Below are positions 7,133-14,704 of a DNA stretch of 33,495 bases, in pieces. Each line of letters opens with the position of its first letter. Positions within the stretch are counted from its first letter, which is position 1. The notes below the pieces were generated by a model. The model made no database searches and was not told the origin of the DNA. It saw nothing but the letters and a program-made list of their open reading frames with translations. This DNA is from Lachnospiraceae bacterium (GTDB lineage: Bacteria > Bacillota > Clostridia > Lachnospirales > Lachnospiraceae): NCBI GenBank assembly GCA_014804365.1, contig JAAUZX010000003.1, positions 1 to 33,495 on the forward strand. Direction: 5' to 3'. The position numbers and the translations under genes were made by a program.

Positions 7133-7609
7133 TTATGGGTTGCGGATATCCCGCCCCATACAAAGTGATTCCGGCATATCCTTGTAGTCGCCGTAGTTAC
7201 TGATCTGTTCGAAGCCGTAACGTCGATACAGGCGGACGGAGGCAGCCAGAAACGCACCGGTCTCTAACAGCATACGTTTATAACCCGATTCCTGCGCGTG
7301 TTCGATTAAGTGTGCCAGCAGCCGGCCGCCGATATTCTGTCCGCGATAGGGTTCCTGCACGAAAACCCGCTTGACTTCAATTTCGGTGTCCGAATACTTC
7401 CGCAGCGCCGCACAGCCCGCGGCGTGCTGTCCATCGTAAGCAATGATCACATAGTCCATAGTGTCTAGGTGATTGTATTTCTTATATTTCTCCCGTTTAT
7501 CCTCTCCGCCGATCGCCAGATTGAGGAACTGGTCCAGTTCGTTACATAGACGAAGAAAATCAGTATGACTGTACGGTACTTGCCGTAAAGTAATTGAAAA
7601 TGTGTGCAT
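7133..7609 (-). CDS. GNAT-family N-acetyltransferase
   Basis: A 158-residue stand-alone GNAT enzyme that transfers acetyl from acetyl-CoA to an amine; the substrate is unknown. Motif A is clear: EVKRVFVQEPYRGQNIGGRLL, with the R/Q-x-x-G-x-G/A loop at RGQNIG (89-94). Motif B is at SVRLYRRYGFEQ (124-135). Length is normal. ATG 7609 is preceded by AAGGAGG at a 5-nt spacing. It is transcribed divergently from the LysR-type gene at 7761, and the 151-bp gap holds two palindromes, so LysR control is likely (inference). Confidence 0.85.
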   Translation of the reverse strand: MHTFSITLRQVPYSHTDFLRLCNELDQFLNLAIGGEDKREKYKKYNHLDTMDYVIIAYDGQHAAGCAALRKYSDTEIEVKRVFVQEPYRGQNIGGRLLAHLIEHAQESGYKRMLLETGAFLAASVRLYRRYGFEQISNYGDYKDMPESLCMGRDIRNP

Positions 7610-7658
7610 GGTTTCCTCCTTAGTGGTTTACTGATTTATTTGCTTTTGCTTGAATCAA

Positions 7659-7677
7659 GTATATCTGCATGATATAC
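7659..7677. promoter_or_regulatory. T-N11-A palindrome, likely LysR operator
   Basis: GTATATC-TGCAT-GATATAC is a perfect 7-bp inverted repeat with a 5-bp spacer. It contains the T-N11-A signature of LysR-type regulator sites and lies between the divergent GNAT and lysR-type genes. Confidence 0.55.
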
Positions 7678-7709
7678 TATCTGTAAATGTAATTAATCGA
7701 ATGCCACTA

Positions 7710-7724
7710 ATTCAATTTTTGAAT
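7710..7724. promoter_or_regulatory. Second palindrome in the LysR/GNAT intergenic region
   Basis: ATTCAA-TTT-TTGAAT is a perfect 6-bp inverted repeat 37 bp before the LysR start codon. It may be a second regulator contact or an autoregulatory site, but it is short and AT-rich, so chance is possible. Confidence 0.3.
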
Positions 7725-7760
7725 AATAATACTTGCAGATATTATGAAGGGAGCCCGCAT

Positions 7761-8576
7761 ATGGACACGCAATCATTACAGACTTTCATCGCACTAGCAG
7801 AGTACCGGAACTTTACCAAGACCGCTGACGCGCTGTTCATAGCGCAGTCCACGGTGACGAACCGGATCGCGGAGCTGGAGCGGGAGATTGGGAAACAGCT
7901 TTTTGACAGAAATAAGAGAAAAGTGACTCTGAGCAAGGAAGGAGAAGCTTTTCTTTTCTATGCAAAAAGAATTCTGGAGCTACAGACTGCGGGGATTCAG
8001 GAAGTTAATTCCCTTAAGAAATATCAGGATACCTATCGGATCGGGACGACGAATACGATCTATGAGTGCTATCTCTTTCCGATGATCAGAGAATATATGG
8101 AGACACACCCCGAGCATGCCGTGAAGATCACCATCGGGCATTCCAATGATCTGCTGCAGGCGATACAGGATAATCTGCTGGATGTGGCGTACTCTTATCT
8201 GCCGTTCTATCATGCGGGGTTTCGGTGTGATGTGTTTGCAACGGATGAGCTGGTACTCGTCACGGGATACGGGAATACGACATACCAAGACGGCATTACG
8301 AAAGAAGAGCTGCTTCATTCTAATTATCTGTACTGTAACTTTGCCCTGCAGGAGGTGGGAGTCTTTATCAGAGAGCTTTTTCCGCCGCATTACCAGTTCG
8401 GATTTGAGATTGACAACAGTACGAAGCTGCTCCCGTATCTGATTACGTTTGAGGGAATCAGTTTCGTGCCGGAAAGTCTGGCGGCGCCGTATATCGAGCA
8501 GGAGAAGCTGCGGCGGATTGAGCTGCTGGATTTCGAGGCACCGAGGATTAATAGTTATAAGATTGTGAGGGGTTAG
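7761..8576 (+). CDS. LysR-family transcriptional regulator
   Basis: A 271-residue regulator. Residues about 1-60 are the winged helix-turn-helix: LQTFIALAEYRNFTKTADAL, the recognition helix in FIAQSTVTNRIAELE, then GKQLFDRNKRKVTLSKEGE. The remainder is the periplasmic-binding-like effector domain, with a YRIGTTNTIYE opening and a DVAYSYLPFY strand. It is about 20 residues shorter than usual LysR proteins, ending soon after RRIELLDFEAP. ATG 7761 is chosen: AGGGAG lies 8 nt upstream and translation begins directly with the HTH; the frame extends upstream without a ribosome site. It is divergent from the GNAT gene, and its stop overlaps the end of the 59-aa gene on the other strand. The effector is unknown. 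Confidence 0.87.
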   Translation: MDTQSLQTFIALAEYRNFTKTADALFIAQSTVTNRIAELEREIGKQLFDRNKRKVTLSKEGEAFLFYAKRILELQTAGIQEVNSLKKYQDTYRIGTTNTIYECYLFPMIREYMETHPEHAVKITIGHSNDLLQAIQDNLLDVAYSYLPFYHAGFRCDVFATDELVLVTGYGNTTYQDGITKEELLHSNYLYCNFALQEVGVFIRELFPPHYQFGFEIDNSTKLLPYLITFEGISFVPESLAAPYIEQEKLRRIELLDFEAPRINSYKIVRG

Positions 8577-8752
8577 GCGTTTTTCTTTCGGTTTCGCTGA
8601 ATCACAGAGCTTTTAAATGCCTTATACATTGCAGGGGACAGTTCGGGAGAATCTTCATCAAATACGATCGGCTGTTTCCCGGCAGCAAATACTTCTTGTA
8701 ATTGTTCTTCTGTAGGTTTTTGTTCCTGATCAATAATGTATGTCCTGGTCAT
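8573..8752 (-). CDS. Small protein of 59 residues, antitoxin-like, orphan
   Basis: Starts at ATG 8752 with AAGGAG 8 nt upstream and ends at TAA 8573, overlapping the stop codon of the convergent LysR gene by 2 nt. The sequence reads MTRTYIIDQEQKPTEEQLQE, then PIVFDEDSPELSP, then a basic end (VIQRNRKKNA). This acidic-then-basic layout with an FDEDSPELS motif is familiar to me from small clostridial proteins found singly or next to addiction toxins, but no toxin gene is adjacent. The function is unknown. The strong ribosome site and intact frame argue that it is real. Confidence 0.6.
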   Translation of the reverse strand: MTRTYIIDQEQKPTEEQLQEVFAAGKQPIVFDEDSPELSPAMYKAFKSSVIQRNRKKNA

Positions 8753-8797
8753 AATATAATCTCCTTTCCGATTCGGTTGCTATATATTGGGATGCAG

Positions 8798-10138
8798 TTA
8801 GTGTGGACATTTTATGAGGCTGGTTTGACCGATCAGAGTTTCTTGTAAACAGTGACCGCATTTTTTGCAGTATGTGCCTTCGTAGGTATATAATGTACAT
8901 CCTCCGCTGCCGTTTTTCACATGATAATTTCGCTGTCCGGTTATGTATTCATGAGTGCATGTCTGGACAATCTGTGCGTTCTCTGCGTTGACCGCGTACT
9001 GGTTACCGTATTCGTCCACGATTATTTCATTCGATATGGAAAAATCTAAATATGATGTATCTGGCGCAGCAAGCGGAGATTGCTCACCGTTAAATACAAT
9101 ATACATGACATCTCCGTTTAGCTCGTAGTCTGGTAGATCCCTATATACGTAAACCGGCTGGTATGCCAGTACGGATATAGGCATTGACAAAGCAACGACA
9201 CCTATTAACAAGGCGGTAATGACTTTTCGACAGAGTGATTTACATTTTTTTCTTTCCATAGACAATATCCTTTCTTTGGTCAATTTGTTGTTGGTAGAAA
9301 AAGTGCCGGTAAAGAGAAGGGGTGAGCCACTATGATTTCGGGCGGACTCAATGATCAAGTTCGCATAATGCATTTTCTGCGTTTCACTGAAAGGTGCGAT
9401 TACCATTTCGTCACAATTCTTTTCACACACACCACATATTTCTAAGAAGAGAAGATAAGAAAACGGGTTATACCAGTGGATCAATATAGTGATAAAAGAG
9501 ATGAATTTCCACAATGCATCATGGTTCCTGATATGGCATAACTCGTGTGACAGATACATCGGCAAGTCTTCGCTATTATACTCCTTGGGAAGTATCATGA
9601 CGGGATGAAATAAACCGATGGTGAGCGGACTGCTGATGAGCGGGCAAAATATGATCTTCTTCAGTTTTTTTGGGACGGACGGCATAACATCATGGGGTAT
9701 TGCCGTATCACCCGTTTCTGCATCGGAGATTTCTGAAAGAAGCATCAGCTTATTTCGGCAGGAATGATATTTTCCTATTTGACGGTATAGCACAAAGGCG
9801 GCGAAGAACAGCCACGCGATCAAAACGATTAACAGCAGAAGCCAGTATTTATAATGCATTTTCCCATCGGGTGTTATATAAATGGTATAGTTATCTTCAA
9901 ATTTATGGATACCATCGCGCAAAGGATTGACTGCCTCTCCGTTTCCGAACAGGACGTTACAGAGTATGAGACCTTTATTCTGAAGACATTGATAAGGAAT
10001 AAGATAAAAAAGAAGGCATAGCTTTAGGAAATTATACTGCCAGTGGGCGGTACAATAGCGGTTGGAGAAAGGTTTGGTGCACAGATATAAAAAGAAAACA
10101 ATACTGCCGCTTATAGACATGACGAAAAGGAGGTTCAT
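8798..10138 (-). CDS. BlaR1/MecR1-type M56 membrane metallopeptidase
   Basis: A 446-residue sensor-protease. Hydrophobic helices lie at about 3-20, 36-52, 97-118 and 305-323. The zinc site HELCH (H198, E199, H202) sits in a cytoplasmic-facing loop, followed by HWYNPFSYLLF and a CEKNCDEMV block, all typical of peptidase M56. The extracytoplasmic end (about 325-446) is not a penicillin-binding domain. It carries paired Cys/His motifs (CTHEY, CTLY, CKKCGHC, CPH) suggesting a small metal-binding or disulfide module. The gene follows the BlaI repressor gene with a 4-nt ATGA overlap. By analogy it senses an external signal and triggers cleavage of the repressor; the signal is unknown and is probably not a beta-lactam. 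Confidence 0.85.
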   Translation of the reverse strand: MNLLFVMSISGSIVFFLYLCTKPFSNRYCTAHWQYNFLKLCLLFYLIPYQCLQNKGLILCNVLFGNGEAVNPLRDGIHKFEDNYTIYITPDGKMHYKYWLLLLIVLIAWLFFAAFVLYRQIGKYHSCRNKLMLLSEISDAETGDTAIPHDVMPSVPKKLKKIIFCPLISSPLTIGLFHPVMILPKEYNSEDLPMYLSHELCHIRNHDALWKFISFITILIHWYNPFSYLLFLEICGVCEKNCDEMVIAPFSETQKMHYANLIIESARNHSGSPLLFTGTFSTNNKLTKERILSMERKKCKSLCRKVITALLIGVVALSMPISVLAYQPVYVYRDLPDYELNGDVMYIVFNGEQSPLAAPDTSYLDFSISNEIIVDEYGNQYAVNAENAQIVQTCTHEYITGQRNYHVKNGSGGCTLYTYEGTYCKKCGHCLQETLIGQTSLIKCPH

Positions 10139-10518
10139 TTCTTCTTATTCCTTTCTCGAAGTAGTTTACGGAGCTCTTTCGCGTTTTCATCGGATATACT
10201 GTCGCCGCCGGACAGCGCCGATACGAATGTCTTGAGGGAACCGTCAAATAACTGATTTAGTAGTTGATTTGCGAGTATCTGATCATATTCCTGTTTGGAG
10301 ATCGTGGGAGTATAAATTTTGTGTCGGTCCTCTCCGGTGGCGGCAAGTATTCCTTTACTAAGAAGTGACTGTATAAAACAGTTGATCCGCTGTCGGGACT
10401 CTTTCTTACCCAGGCTGTTCACGAAGTCGTGAATCTCGCCAAAGGCTACACCATCGGGGGCATTCGCCCATATAAATTTCATGATTTCATATTCTTTGGG
10501 TTTTAAGTCGTAATTCAT
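10135..10518 (-). CDS. BlaI/MecI/CopY-family transcriptional repressor
   Basis: A 127-residue winged-helix repressor of M56-linked systems. The N-terminus LKPKEYEIMKFIWANAPDGV is the classic family opening, followed by a helix-turn-helix (INCFIQSLLSKGIL) and wing (HKIYTPTISKQEYDQ). The C-terminal third (LLNQLFDGSLKTFVSALSG) is the dimerisation and cleavage region. Length is normal. AAGGTG lies 5 nt before ATG 10518. It is first in a two-gene operon with the M56 protease and divergent from the gene at 10823. Its promoter carries operator-like palindromes, so autorepression and control of the divergent genes are likely. Confidence 0.88.
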   Translation of the reverse strand: MNYDLKPKEYEIMKFIWANAPDGVAFGEIHDFVNSLGKKESRQRINCFIQSLLSKGILAATGEDRHKIYTPTISKQEYDQILANQLLNQLFDGSLKTFVSALSGGDSISDENAKELRKLLRERNKKK

Positions 10519-10553
10519 TTGGGCACCTTAGGAAATTTTATTTAGCTGATAAA

Positions 10554-10582
10554 ATAGTAAAAGACTTTTTTTACAATGTCAA
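10554..10582 (-). promoter_or_regulatory. Promoter of the blaI-M56 operon
   Basis: On the minus strand TTGACA (10582-10577) and TACTAT (10559-10554) are separated by exactly 17 nt. The -35 box lies inside the palindrome at 10568-10589. The start codon at 10518 follows with a short leader. Confidence 0.7.
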
Positions 10583-10589
10583 GTAAAAA
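10568..10589. promoter_or_regulatory. Operator-like palindrome over the blaI -35 box
   Basis: TTTTTAC-AATGTCAA-GTAAAAA is a perfect 7-bp inverted repeat with an 8-bp spacer. It covers the -35 element of the minus-strand promoter and shares the TTTTAC/GTAAAA half-site with the palindrome at 10617-10648, as expected for two sites of one BlaI-type dimer. Confidence 0.55.
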
Positions 10590-10592
10590 GTA

Positions 10593-10621
10593 TTGACTTC
10601 TTAAACTGAAAAAGGTATATT
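10593..10621 (+). promoter_or_regulatory. Divergent promoter toward the 10823 gene
   Basis: TTGACT (10593-10598) and TATATT (10616-10621) are separated by 17 nt on the plus strand. The -10 box overlaps the left arm of the large palindrome at 10617-10648. Transcripts would carry a leader of about 195 nt before ATG 10823. Confidence 0.6.
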
Positions 10622-10648
10622 TAGTAAAATAGAAATTTTACTAAATAT
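10617..10648. promoter_or_regulatory. Large perfect palindrome, likely BlaI operator
   Basis: A 14-bp inverted repeat (left arm ATATTTAGTAAAAT at 10617-10630, right arm 10635-10648) around an AGAA spacer. It overlaps the -10 and start region of the plus-strand promoter and contains the same TTTTAC/GTAAAA half-sites as the site at 10568-10589. No U-tract and no GC content, so it is not a terminator. Confidence 0.6.
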
Positions 10649-10731
10649 TTTTTGGGGATGTATTTTAAGGGAAACTTTTGGGTAATACAATAGATGAAAT
10701 TTTTGCGGGGTAGAACCGATATATATTACAA

Positions 10732-10786
10732 CTGGAGTGAACAAACAGTGATAATATTTACTGACGACTAACCTAAGTCACTCCGG
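10732..10786 (+). promoter_or_regulatory. Structured mRNA leader before the 10823 gene
   Basis: An outer 9-bp stem pairs CTGGAGTGA (10732-10740) with TCACTCCGG (10778-10786, one G-U pair). An inner 6-bp stem pairs CAGTGA (10746-10751) with TTACTG (10758-10763). It lies in the leader downstream of the plus-strand promoter and about 36 nt before the start codon. I do not recognise it as a known riboswitch class. Confidence 0.35.
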
Positions 10787-10822
10787 GGATACTTGCGGTA
10801 CGAAGAATAACGGAGGTGTAAA

Positions 10823-11758
10823 ATGTTTTATGTTGATAGCAATCCTTATAAATTAACAGAAGATTCAAGCTATGCAGAGCGGATTAGAAGTAAGAGGATG
10901 GTTGTGCAGTATACGGAAGAGGACATAAAACAGACAAGAGATATTTTTGAAAGATCGGGCTGTAAGGAACTCAGATATCCTGCGTATACAAAATTAGCTG
11001 TAATTGACTGGCCTGCTCAGGATGATCGTGCAGAGATGCGGGAAGTTATGGAGGGCTATTATGCAGGGAAGGTCAGTGCAGAGGATATCAAAGGATTTTT
11101 TACGGAATACTGTTCTGGATTGTCTGCGAGAGGTGAGAAGGCAATACTGAATGTGTACGAGACTTTTTTGGACGTAGGCTATGCGGCGGCTGTTTCGGCC
11201 TGCTTCGAGGAAGGAGAGAGGATTGCGAATAAAGAGGGAAGAGATAGCCATTTTATGGTGTATTATGATGCAGAGTATTATTATAAGTCAGAGGAGATAC
11301 ATACAGCTTTGCAGGAAGCGGCAAAAGAGTACGGGGCAAAATATGGTGTAGAAGTGGACGCGGTGAAAAGGGATGAGAATTTCCAGAAAACATATCCGAC
11401 AGGCACTCCGAATTTTCATGATAAGTGGAATTATATGGCACAATGCATGTATTATGCAGGCGGAATTGTGGATAAAGACGCAGTGCCACCAAGGGATTTT
11501 TCGTTCTTCTTTAAAAGAGGTGGAGATAACGGCGAGAAGGATAATCTGCTGATAATCAGCGGTAAAGGCTGGTCGGAGAGCATAAATATGGCTTTTGCGC
11601 TTCGAGAAGCTGGAAAATCAGCAATAGACTATTTCTACTTGTCGGATTTGCTGCGGGTAAACAGTGGCAAGGAAGAAAATCATAAATGGTATAATAACTT
11701 CTTAAATAAGCTCTACATCAATAGGACATCACCGGGGCTTGTGATCAAACGGCGGTAA
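10823..11758 (+). CDS. Protein of unknown function, divergent from blaI
   Basis: A 311-residue protein that I do not recognise. It has no signal peptide or membrane segment and looks soluble. It is rich in aromatic residues and charge: repeated YYDAEYYY and CMYYAGG segments, FFFKRGG, and a C-terminus DLLRVNSG, FLNKLYINR, GLVIKRR. The ribosome site GGAGGTG is 5 nt before ATG 10823. The gene 18 nt downstream is also unrecognised and probably co-transcribed. The promoter overlaps BlaI-like operators, so this unit may be the target of the M56/BlaI sensor (inference). Confidence 0.7.
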   Translation: MFYVDSNPYKLTEDSSYAERIRSKRMVVQYTEEDIKQTRDIFERSGCKELRYPAYTKLAVIDWPAQDDRAEMREVMEGYYAGKVSAEDIKGFFTEYCSGLSARGEKAILNVYETFLDVGYAAAVSACFEEGERIANKEGRDSHFMVYYDAEYYYKSEEIHTALQEAAKEYGAKYGVEVDAVKRDENFQKTYPTGTPNFHDKWNYMAQCMYYAGGIVDKDAVPPRDFSFFFKRGGDNGEKDNLLIISGKGWSESINMAFALREAGKSAIDYFYLSDLLRVNSGKEENHKWYNNFLNKLYINRTSPGLVIKRR

Positions 11759-11776
11759 GTGGAAAGGGAATTATAC

Positions 11777-12631
11777 ATGAATATCAATATTACATCTTGG
11801 AATATGAATAGGAAACTGAATACGATCAGCATAAGAAAGAATGCGATCGCAACTTTACTCGGTAAGCACAATGTTGCGCGTAACGTAAAGAGAGACTCTT
11901 TCACGAGGGCAGAAATAAATGACGCAGGGTTGTATGAGGCTCCTATGAAGAAACATAAGGGAATGATTTCGGAACATCTCATGTCAGTTATGAATGACAA
12001 TATTTCCAAAGTGCAAAAGTACGGAGATGTATATGTGTGCGAAGGCGTGTCTTTTACTGCGGATCAGATTCCGAAAGTGCAGCCGGATTCGCTGGGAGAG
12101 ATTCATGCGGATAATAATATCATGGATTTTGGCAGGAATCGATACATTAAATACGTGGAGAAGAACGGAACAGAGCACTGTGCGTATACGAATGGCAAAG
12201 GAATCAACTCAGTTTTTACCGAATATATGCGTGATGAATCTTATGACAGGGTGTTGCAGCAGTATGTCGGATTTTGGAATTATACGATGTCGAAAGATCC
12301 CGTATTTATTACGAAGACGTATCCGGAGGAGCAAATCAGACAGTATATGGATGAAGCCGGTATTAAAACAGGGTTTTTTACTGTCAGGATGGGGGACAGG
12401 GAAACGACTCATTATTATTCAGCGACGAAGGTGACCATTCCCATTCTGTCGAAAGAGAGATACGATTCCCATTACCAGAGTCTGACATCGGAAGGGTTTT
12501 TGACAGATTACGAGCCGGGGAGCGTATTTCGGATAGGCAATAAGGAATATGTTCTGGACTCATCGTACAACTTAAATATTCCATATGGTGAAGATATTTA
12601 CAGTTTGGAGTATCCGAAAATAACAAACTGA
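11777..12631 (+). CDS. Protein of unknown function, partner of the 10823 gene
   Basis: A 284-residue protein that I do not recognise. It begins MNINITSWNMNRKLNTI, lacks a signal peptide and membrane segments, and has a basic N-terminal third (RKNAIATLLGKHNVARNVKR) followed by a mixed region. ATG 11777 is chosen because AAAGGG lies about 8 nt upstream; an in-frame GTG at 11759 directly after the upstream stop has no ribosome site. It lies 18 nt after the 10823 gene and is followed by an intrinsic terminator at 12672-12700, so the two form a bicistronic unit. Confidence 0.7.
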   Translation: MNINITSWNMNRKLNTISIRKNAIATLLGKHNVARNVKRDSFTRAEINDAGLYEAPMKKHKGMISEHLMSVMNDNISKVQKYGDVYVCEGVSFTADQIPKVQPDSLGEIHADNNIMDFGRNRYIKYVEKNGTEHCAYTNGKGINSVFTEYMRDESYDRVLQQYVGFWNYTMSKDPVFITKTYPEEQIRQYMDEAGIKTGFFTVRMGDRETTHYYSATKVTIPILSKERYDSHYQSLTSEGFLTDYEPGSVFRIGNKEYVLDSSYNLNIPYGEDIYSLEYPKITN

Positions 12632-12671
12632 GATATAATTGTAAGCGAAGGAAATGTTATAAGAGTAAATG

Positions 12672-12700
12672 GCAGAATCGATATTATGGTTCTGCTTTTT
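12672..12700 (+). terminator. Intrinsic terminator of the 10823-12631 unit
   Basis: GCAGAATC (12672-12679) pairs with GGTTCTGC (12688-12695) through 8 bp including one G-U, with an 8-nt loop and TTTTT at 12696-12700. Confidence 0.8.
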
Positions 12701-12772
12701 GTCCCATTATAGGGATATGCCTCTTATACAGATCTATTACGTGTTAGCATTTATAGCATAGGAGAAACGAGA

Positions 12773-14704
12773 ATGAAATCTGTCAGATATATATTCAGCG
12801 GTTTGCTGATTGCGGCGGTATTGCTGATTGGGTGTGATCTTTTTCAGATTTTCTTATACGATTTTGAAGATTTCTGGCAGACATCTTTCTATGTGCAGGA
12901 TGGGATCAGCGTGGAACAGATGAAAGAGCAGATCTTTGATTCCGCAGAAAAGTATGAATTAGAAGTAATCTACATAGATAAATACATTGAGGGAGACTAT
13001 TACACACGAATCGACGTATATTGCACTCCCGCTGCCGAGGAAATGTTTGCTCGGGAGTATCAATTGTCGGAGGGGCATTACGGCAGTCTTTTCTCCGGCG
13101 AGTCGGATGTAGTGTTTCACACCGTGGAGGAATTGTCCGGAGAACGGATGCAAAAAGAACCGGAACAATATTATATTTTAGGGTGCACTGAAAACGCCAC
13201 TGCATATAAAGCAGAACTGGTTGATACCTACGGCGGCAGTCTGCCGCGTCCCAAAGAAAGAGATAGTATGCAGGAGGCATTGAAGCGCCTGATCTGGATT
13301 TGGCTTGTGGTAGGGATTTTGATCTGGATACAGACTTATTATAAAACCATACAGATCAGAAAAGAGATTGTGGTGCGGTTATCGCTGGGTGAATCCATAG
13401 AAAGAATCGTCCTGCTTCATGCTCTTATAGATATATTGTGGTACTGCCTCTGTTTTTTTGCAACATCATTGATTTTGTATCGGACATATCATTGTCTGTT
13501 TCTATGGAATTATGAGATTATTGCATTGGCTGCTACTATTTTGGGAGATACTGTAATTTATGCCTCGCTGCTTCGTTGCGATCTCAAGCTGGGATTTTCG
13601 GGCGTGAGAATGTCACGGAAACTTCTGAATGTAAGTTATTTGCTGAAAACATTATTGACTCTTGCATTGTCTGTTTCCGCGGCGACAACGATTGCTCTAA
13701 GCGCCAAATATATAGATTTGGAAAAGCAAAGAGAGTTTTATGAGGCGCGCAAAGCATACTCTTATTTATATTTGATAAATAGTTCAGGGTACATGGAGAC
13801 GTGGTTTTACAGGAACTATTTTACGATGTTCGATATGCAGTTTATTTGCGGAAACGGATCTTACGACTGGAAAGATCAGGATAAACTTGCGATCTGTATA
13901 AATGTAAACATGAAAGACTATTTGTGTGAGAGCCTGCCATCCGTAGCAGATAAAATTAGCAAATGTAAGGCATGTGTGCTGATTCCGGAACGAGAAGAAG
14001 TGTCTGATGATGCAATGGAGATTTTGCTGGATGCGTCTGCTTCTTTTGCAAATTTAGAGGAGAACGAAGTTGCAGTAATTTATTACAGTGATCATCCCCA
14101 TATCATTAATTATGATGTATACAGGGGATATGTCAGATCATACTGTCCTGTTATTATCTATAATAACTGTATTGAAGATGCAAGACCGATTGAAGAAGGA
14201 CGTATTTTGTTTGAACTTAATTTCGGTAAGGTTATGATGAAACCGGATGTGGAGGAACTTGACCGTTTCTGCGAGGAGCATGAGTGCCAATATTTGCAGG
14301 AAAATGTATGGCTTACTTTCGAGCATGAATTACAAAATGTAAAAAGAGGAGTGATTATGAATATAGTCCTGCTGCTGTTTCAGTGTGCAGTGGAGTTGTG
14401 TTTGAGTGCGGCTATCATTAGGCTTGAGTTTGAGACAAACCGTCTGGAGATCATAATGAAGAAAATATTGGGCTATTCTGTCATAGAACGGATCGGAAGG
14501 CAGTTTATAATGACAATAATGTCGAGTGTGGCAGGCGTTGCCGGAGCATGGATATGTTATAAGATACTTGGACTTGAGCATGCCGGTCTTATGTGTGCCG
14601 TTGTAGTGATTTTAATGCTCATAGAAACGGCAGTCATGTTCGGAAGATTTCTTCATATAGAGCAAGATAGTATCCAGAAAACATTGAAAGGCGGGTTTTT
14701 ATGA
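12773..14704 (+). CDS. Bacteriocin-associated integral membrane protein (DUF1430/7TM-like permease)
   Basis: A 643-residue membrane protein. An N-terminal signal-anchor (about 7-28) is followed by a large extracytoplasmic loop and a cluster of helices: about 170-188, 205-228, 234-255 and 270-292. A second loop follows, then three C-terminal helices (about 522-545, 565-588 and 595-613). This layout (helix, loop, four helices, loop, three helices) with a cognate ATPase is that of the FtsX-like 'bacteriocin-associated integral membrane' family found with lactococcin-972 type systems. It overlaps the ATPase gene by an ATGA. AGGAG lies about 8 nt before the start. It probably exports a peptide or gives immunity to one. 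No classical bacteriocin gene is recognised nearby. Confidence 0.78.
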   Translation: MKSVRYIFSGLLIAAVLLIGCDLFQIFLYDFEDFWQTSFYVQDGISVEQMKEQIFDSAEKYELEVIYIDKYIEGDYYTRIDVYCTPAAEEMFAREYQLSEGHYGSLFSGESDVVFHTVEELSGERMQKEPEQYYILGCTENATAYKAELVDTYGGSLPRPKERDSMQEALKRLIWIWLVVGILIWIQTYYKTIQIRKEIVVRLSLGESIERIVLLHALIDILWYCLCFFATSLILYRTYHCLFLWNYEIIALAATILGDTVIYASLLRCDLKLGFSGVRMSRKLLNVSYLLKTLLTLALSVSAATTIALSAKYIDLEKQREFYEARKAYSYLYLINSSGYMETWFYRNYFTMFDMQFICGNGSYDWKDQDKLAICINVNMKDYLCESLPSVADKISKCKACVLIPEREEVSDDAMEILLDASASFANLEENEVAVIYYSDHPHIINYDVYRGYVRSYCPVIIYNNCIEDARPIEEGRILFELNFGKVMMKPDVEELDRFCEEHECQYLQENVWLTFEHELQNVKRGVIMNIVLLLFQCAVELCLSAAIIRLEFETNRLEIIMKKILGYSVIERIGRQFIMTIMSSVAGVAGAWICYKILGLEHAGLMCAVVVILMLIETAVMFGRFLHIEQDSIQKTLKGGFL

